Below are positions 5,590 to 6,099 of a DNA stretch of 6,099 nt, piece by piece. How positions within the stretch are numbered: position 1 is the stretch's first letter; every line of letters starts with the position of its first letter. The position numbers and the translations under genes are program-made. Below the pieces are notes generated by a model. That model was given only the letters and a program-made list of their open reading frames with translations. It made no database searches and was not told the origin of the DNA. Source of the stretch: an uncultured Prevotella sp. (GTDB taxonomy: Bacteria > Bacteroidota > Bacteroidia > Bacteroidales > Bacteroidaceae); contig CAJLYG010000188.1 in assembly GCA_905210845.1 (NCBI GenBank), positions 1 to 6,099 on the forward strand, given 5' to 3'.

Positions 5590-6099
5590 ATGAAAAGGAG
5601 AATCATTTTACCCGCTGTCGTTGCCCTTTTCCTGCTCTCCGCGTGTGGCAACCCGTCGGAGAAGAACAACCCCAAGCAAGGAAAGAGCAATGAGGAGTTG
5701 CGCCTGAAAGGCGACAAGACCGTGTACGGCCTGGCATGCGAAGGCTGTTCCGACTCCACCATCGTATTGCTGCCCAGTGACGGCAGTGACCCCGTGAAAT
5801 ACGATTGCATTGATGCAACGCGCAACCACCACGTCCTCGGGACGATCAAGGTAGGCGATTGGATCGGTGTGGTCTTGAACAAAGAGGACAAGAAGGTTGC
5901 GGACAAGGTCATCGACCTGGATGAACTGAAAGGGATCTGGTGCTATATTGTGATGCCTACGCTGAAAGCATACGACCAGCTCAGCAAGAAAGCGCAAGCC
6001 AGAATTGAGCGGAACATGCCTGACAGCATCAAGGAAACATACCTCATCAGTTTCTCGCTCACTCTTAAATCGAGAATTGAAGAGGAAACCAAAAAGATT
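5590..6099 (+). CDS. Putative lipoprotein with CxxC motif, C-terminus beyond the window
   Basis: The open frame gives 170 residues with no stop before the window end, so the gene is partial. It starts MKRRIILPAVVALFLLSACG: basic residues, a hydrophobic core, then the lipobox LSAC with C19 as the lipidated cysteine. The mature start (GNPSEKNN) has no strong acidic surface-export signal, so a periplasm-facing location is as likely as the cell surface. The mature part has CEGC at 50-53, further cysteines at 73 and 118, and a compact segment from about 44 to 125 with KVGDWIGVVLN and DLDELKGIWCYIVMP. About 126-170 is charged and probably helical. CxxC after a short beta segment recalls NlpE-like copper/stress lipoproteins, and LKG-W recalls the opening of lipocalin-like domains, but both are weak impressions; I do not recognise a named family. 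The ATG at 5590 fits the signal peptide; GAGAAG lies just upstream. It is transcribed away from oadA. Confidence 0.8.
   Translation, partial: MKRRIILPAVVALFLLSACGNPSEKNNPKQGKSNEELRLKGDKTVYGLACEGCSDSTIVLLPSDGSDPVKYDCIDATRNHHVLGTIKVGDWIGVVLNKEDKKVADKVIDLDELKGIWCYIVMPTLKAYDQLSKKAQARIERNMPDSIKETYLISFSLTLKSRIEEETKKI

Noticed and set aside
5526..5997. Minus-strand open frames opposite the lipoprotein gene (5526-5912, 5608-5997)
   Set aside because: The plus strand has a clean signal peptide, lipobox and promoter motif in this stretch. The minus-strand translations show no domain and cross the plus promoter.

Overview
The window looks like ordinary chromosomal DNA from a member of the Bacteroidota, most likely a Prevotella-like gut or oral bacterium. 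Three things point there. The LptD and OadA-type proteins read like Bacteroidota versions of their families. Intergenic regions carry the Bacteroidota -7 promoter motif TAnnTTTG. Recognisable Shine-Dalgarno sequences are weak or absent. Base composition is close to balanced, and intergenic stretches are AT-rich. The whole window is coding apart from gaps of 28, 71 and 173 bases.

Layout from left to right: (a) 1-158, minus strand, the first codons of a Cys/Met-metabolism PLP enzyme. The family-like sequence stops at about residue 40, exactly where a 38-base imperfect palindrome occupies the window edge. (b) 187-3027, minus, lptD, the outer-membrane lipopolysaccharide-assembly protein, complete. 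(c) 3028-3098, a gap holding a probable weak terminator and then a TAnnTTTG motif lying almost against the lptD start. (d) 3099-3635, minus, an HD-domain metal-dependent phosphohydrolase with all core metal ligands. It carries a perfect 13-bp inverted repeat early in the gene. (e) 3635-5416, minus, an OadA/PycB-type biotin-dependent carboxyltransferase whose C-terminal biotinyl-like domain has no acceptor lysine. Its stop and the HD gene start overlap as TAATG. (f) 5417-5589, a divergent promoter region. (g) 5590-6099, plus, the start of a lipoprotein with a CxxC motif, cut by the window end.

How they fit together: oadA and the HD gene form a tight two-gene unit read leftward from the promoter at 5461-5468. 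lptD appears to start a new unit, with the PLP-enzyme gene 28 bases downstream on the same strand. The lipoprotein is read rightward from its own motif. No mobile-element gene, CRISPR array, rRNA or tRNA is visible. I see no clear new multi-gene system. The points most worth a second look are the lysine-less biotinyl domain, the hairpin inside the HD gene, and the palindrome at the broken PLP-enzyme gene.
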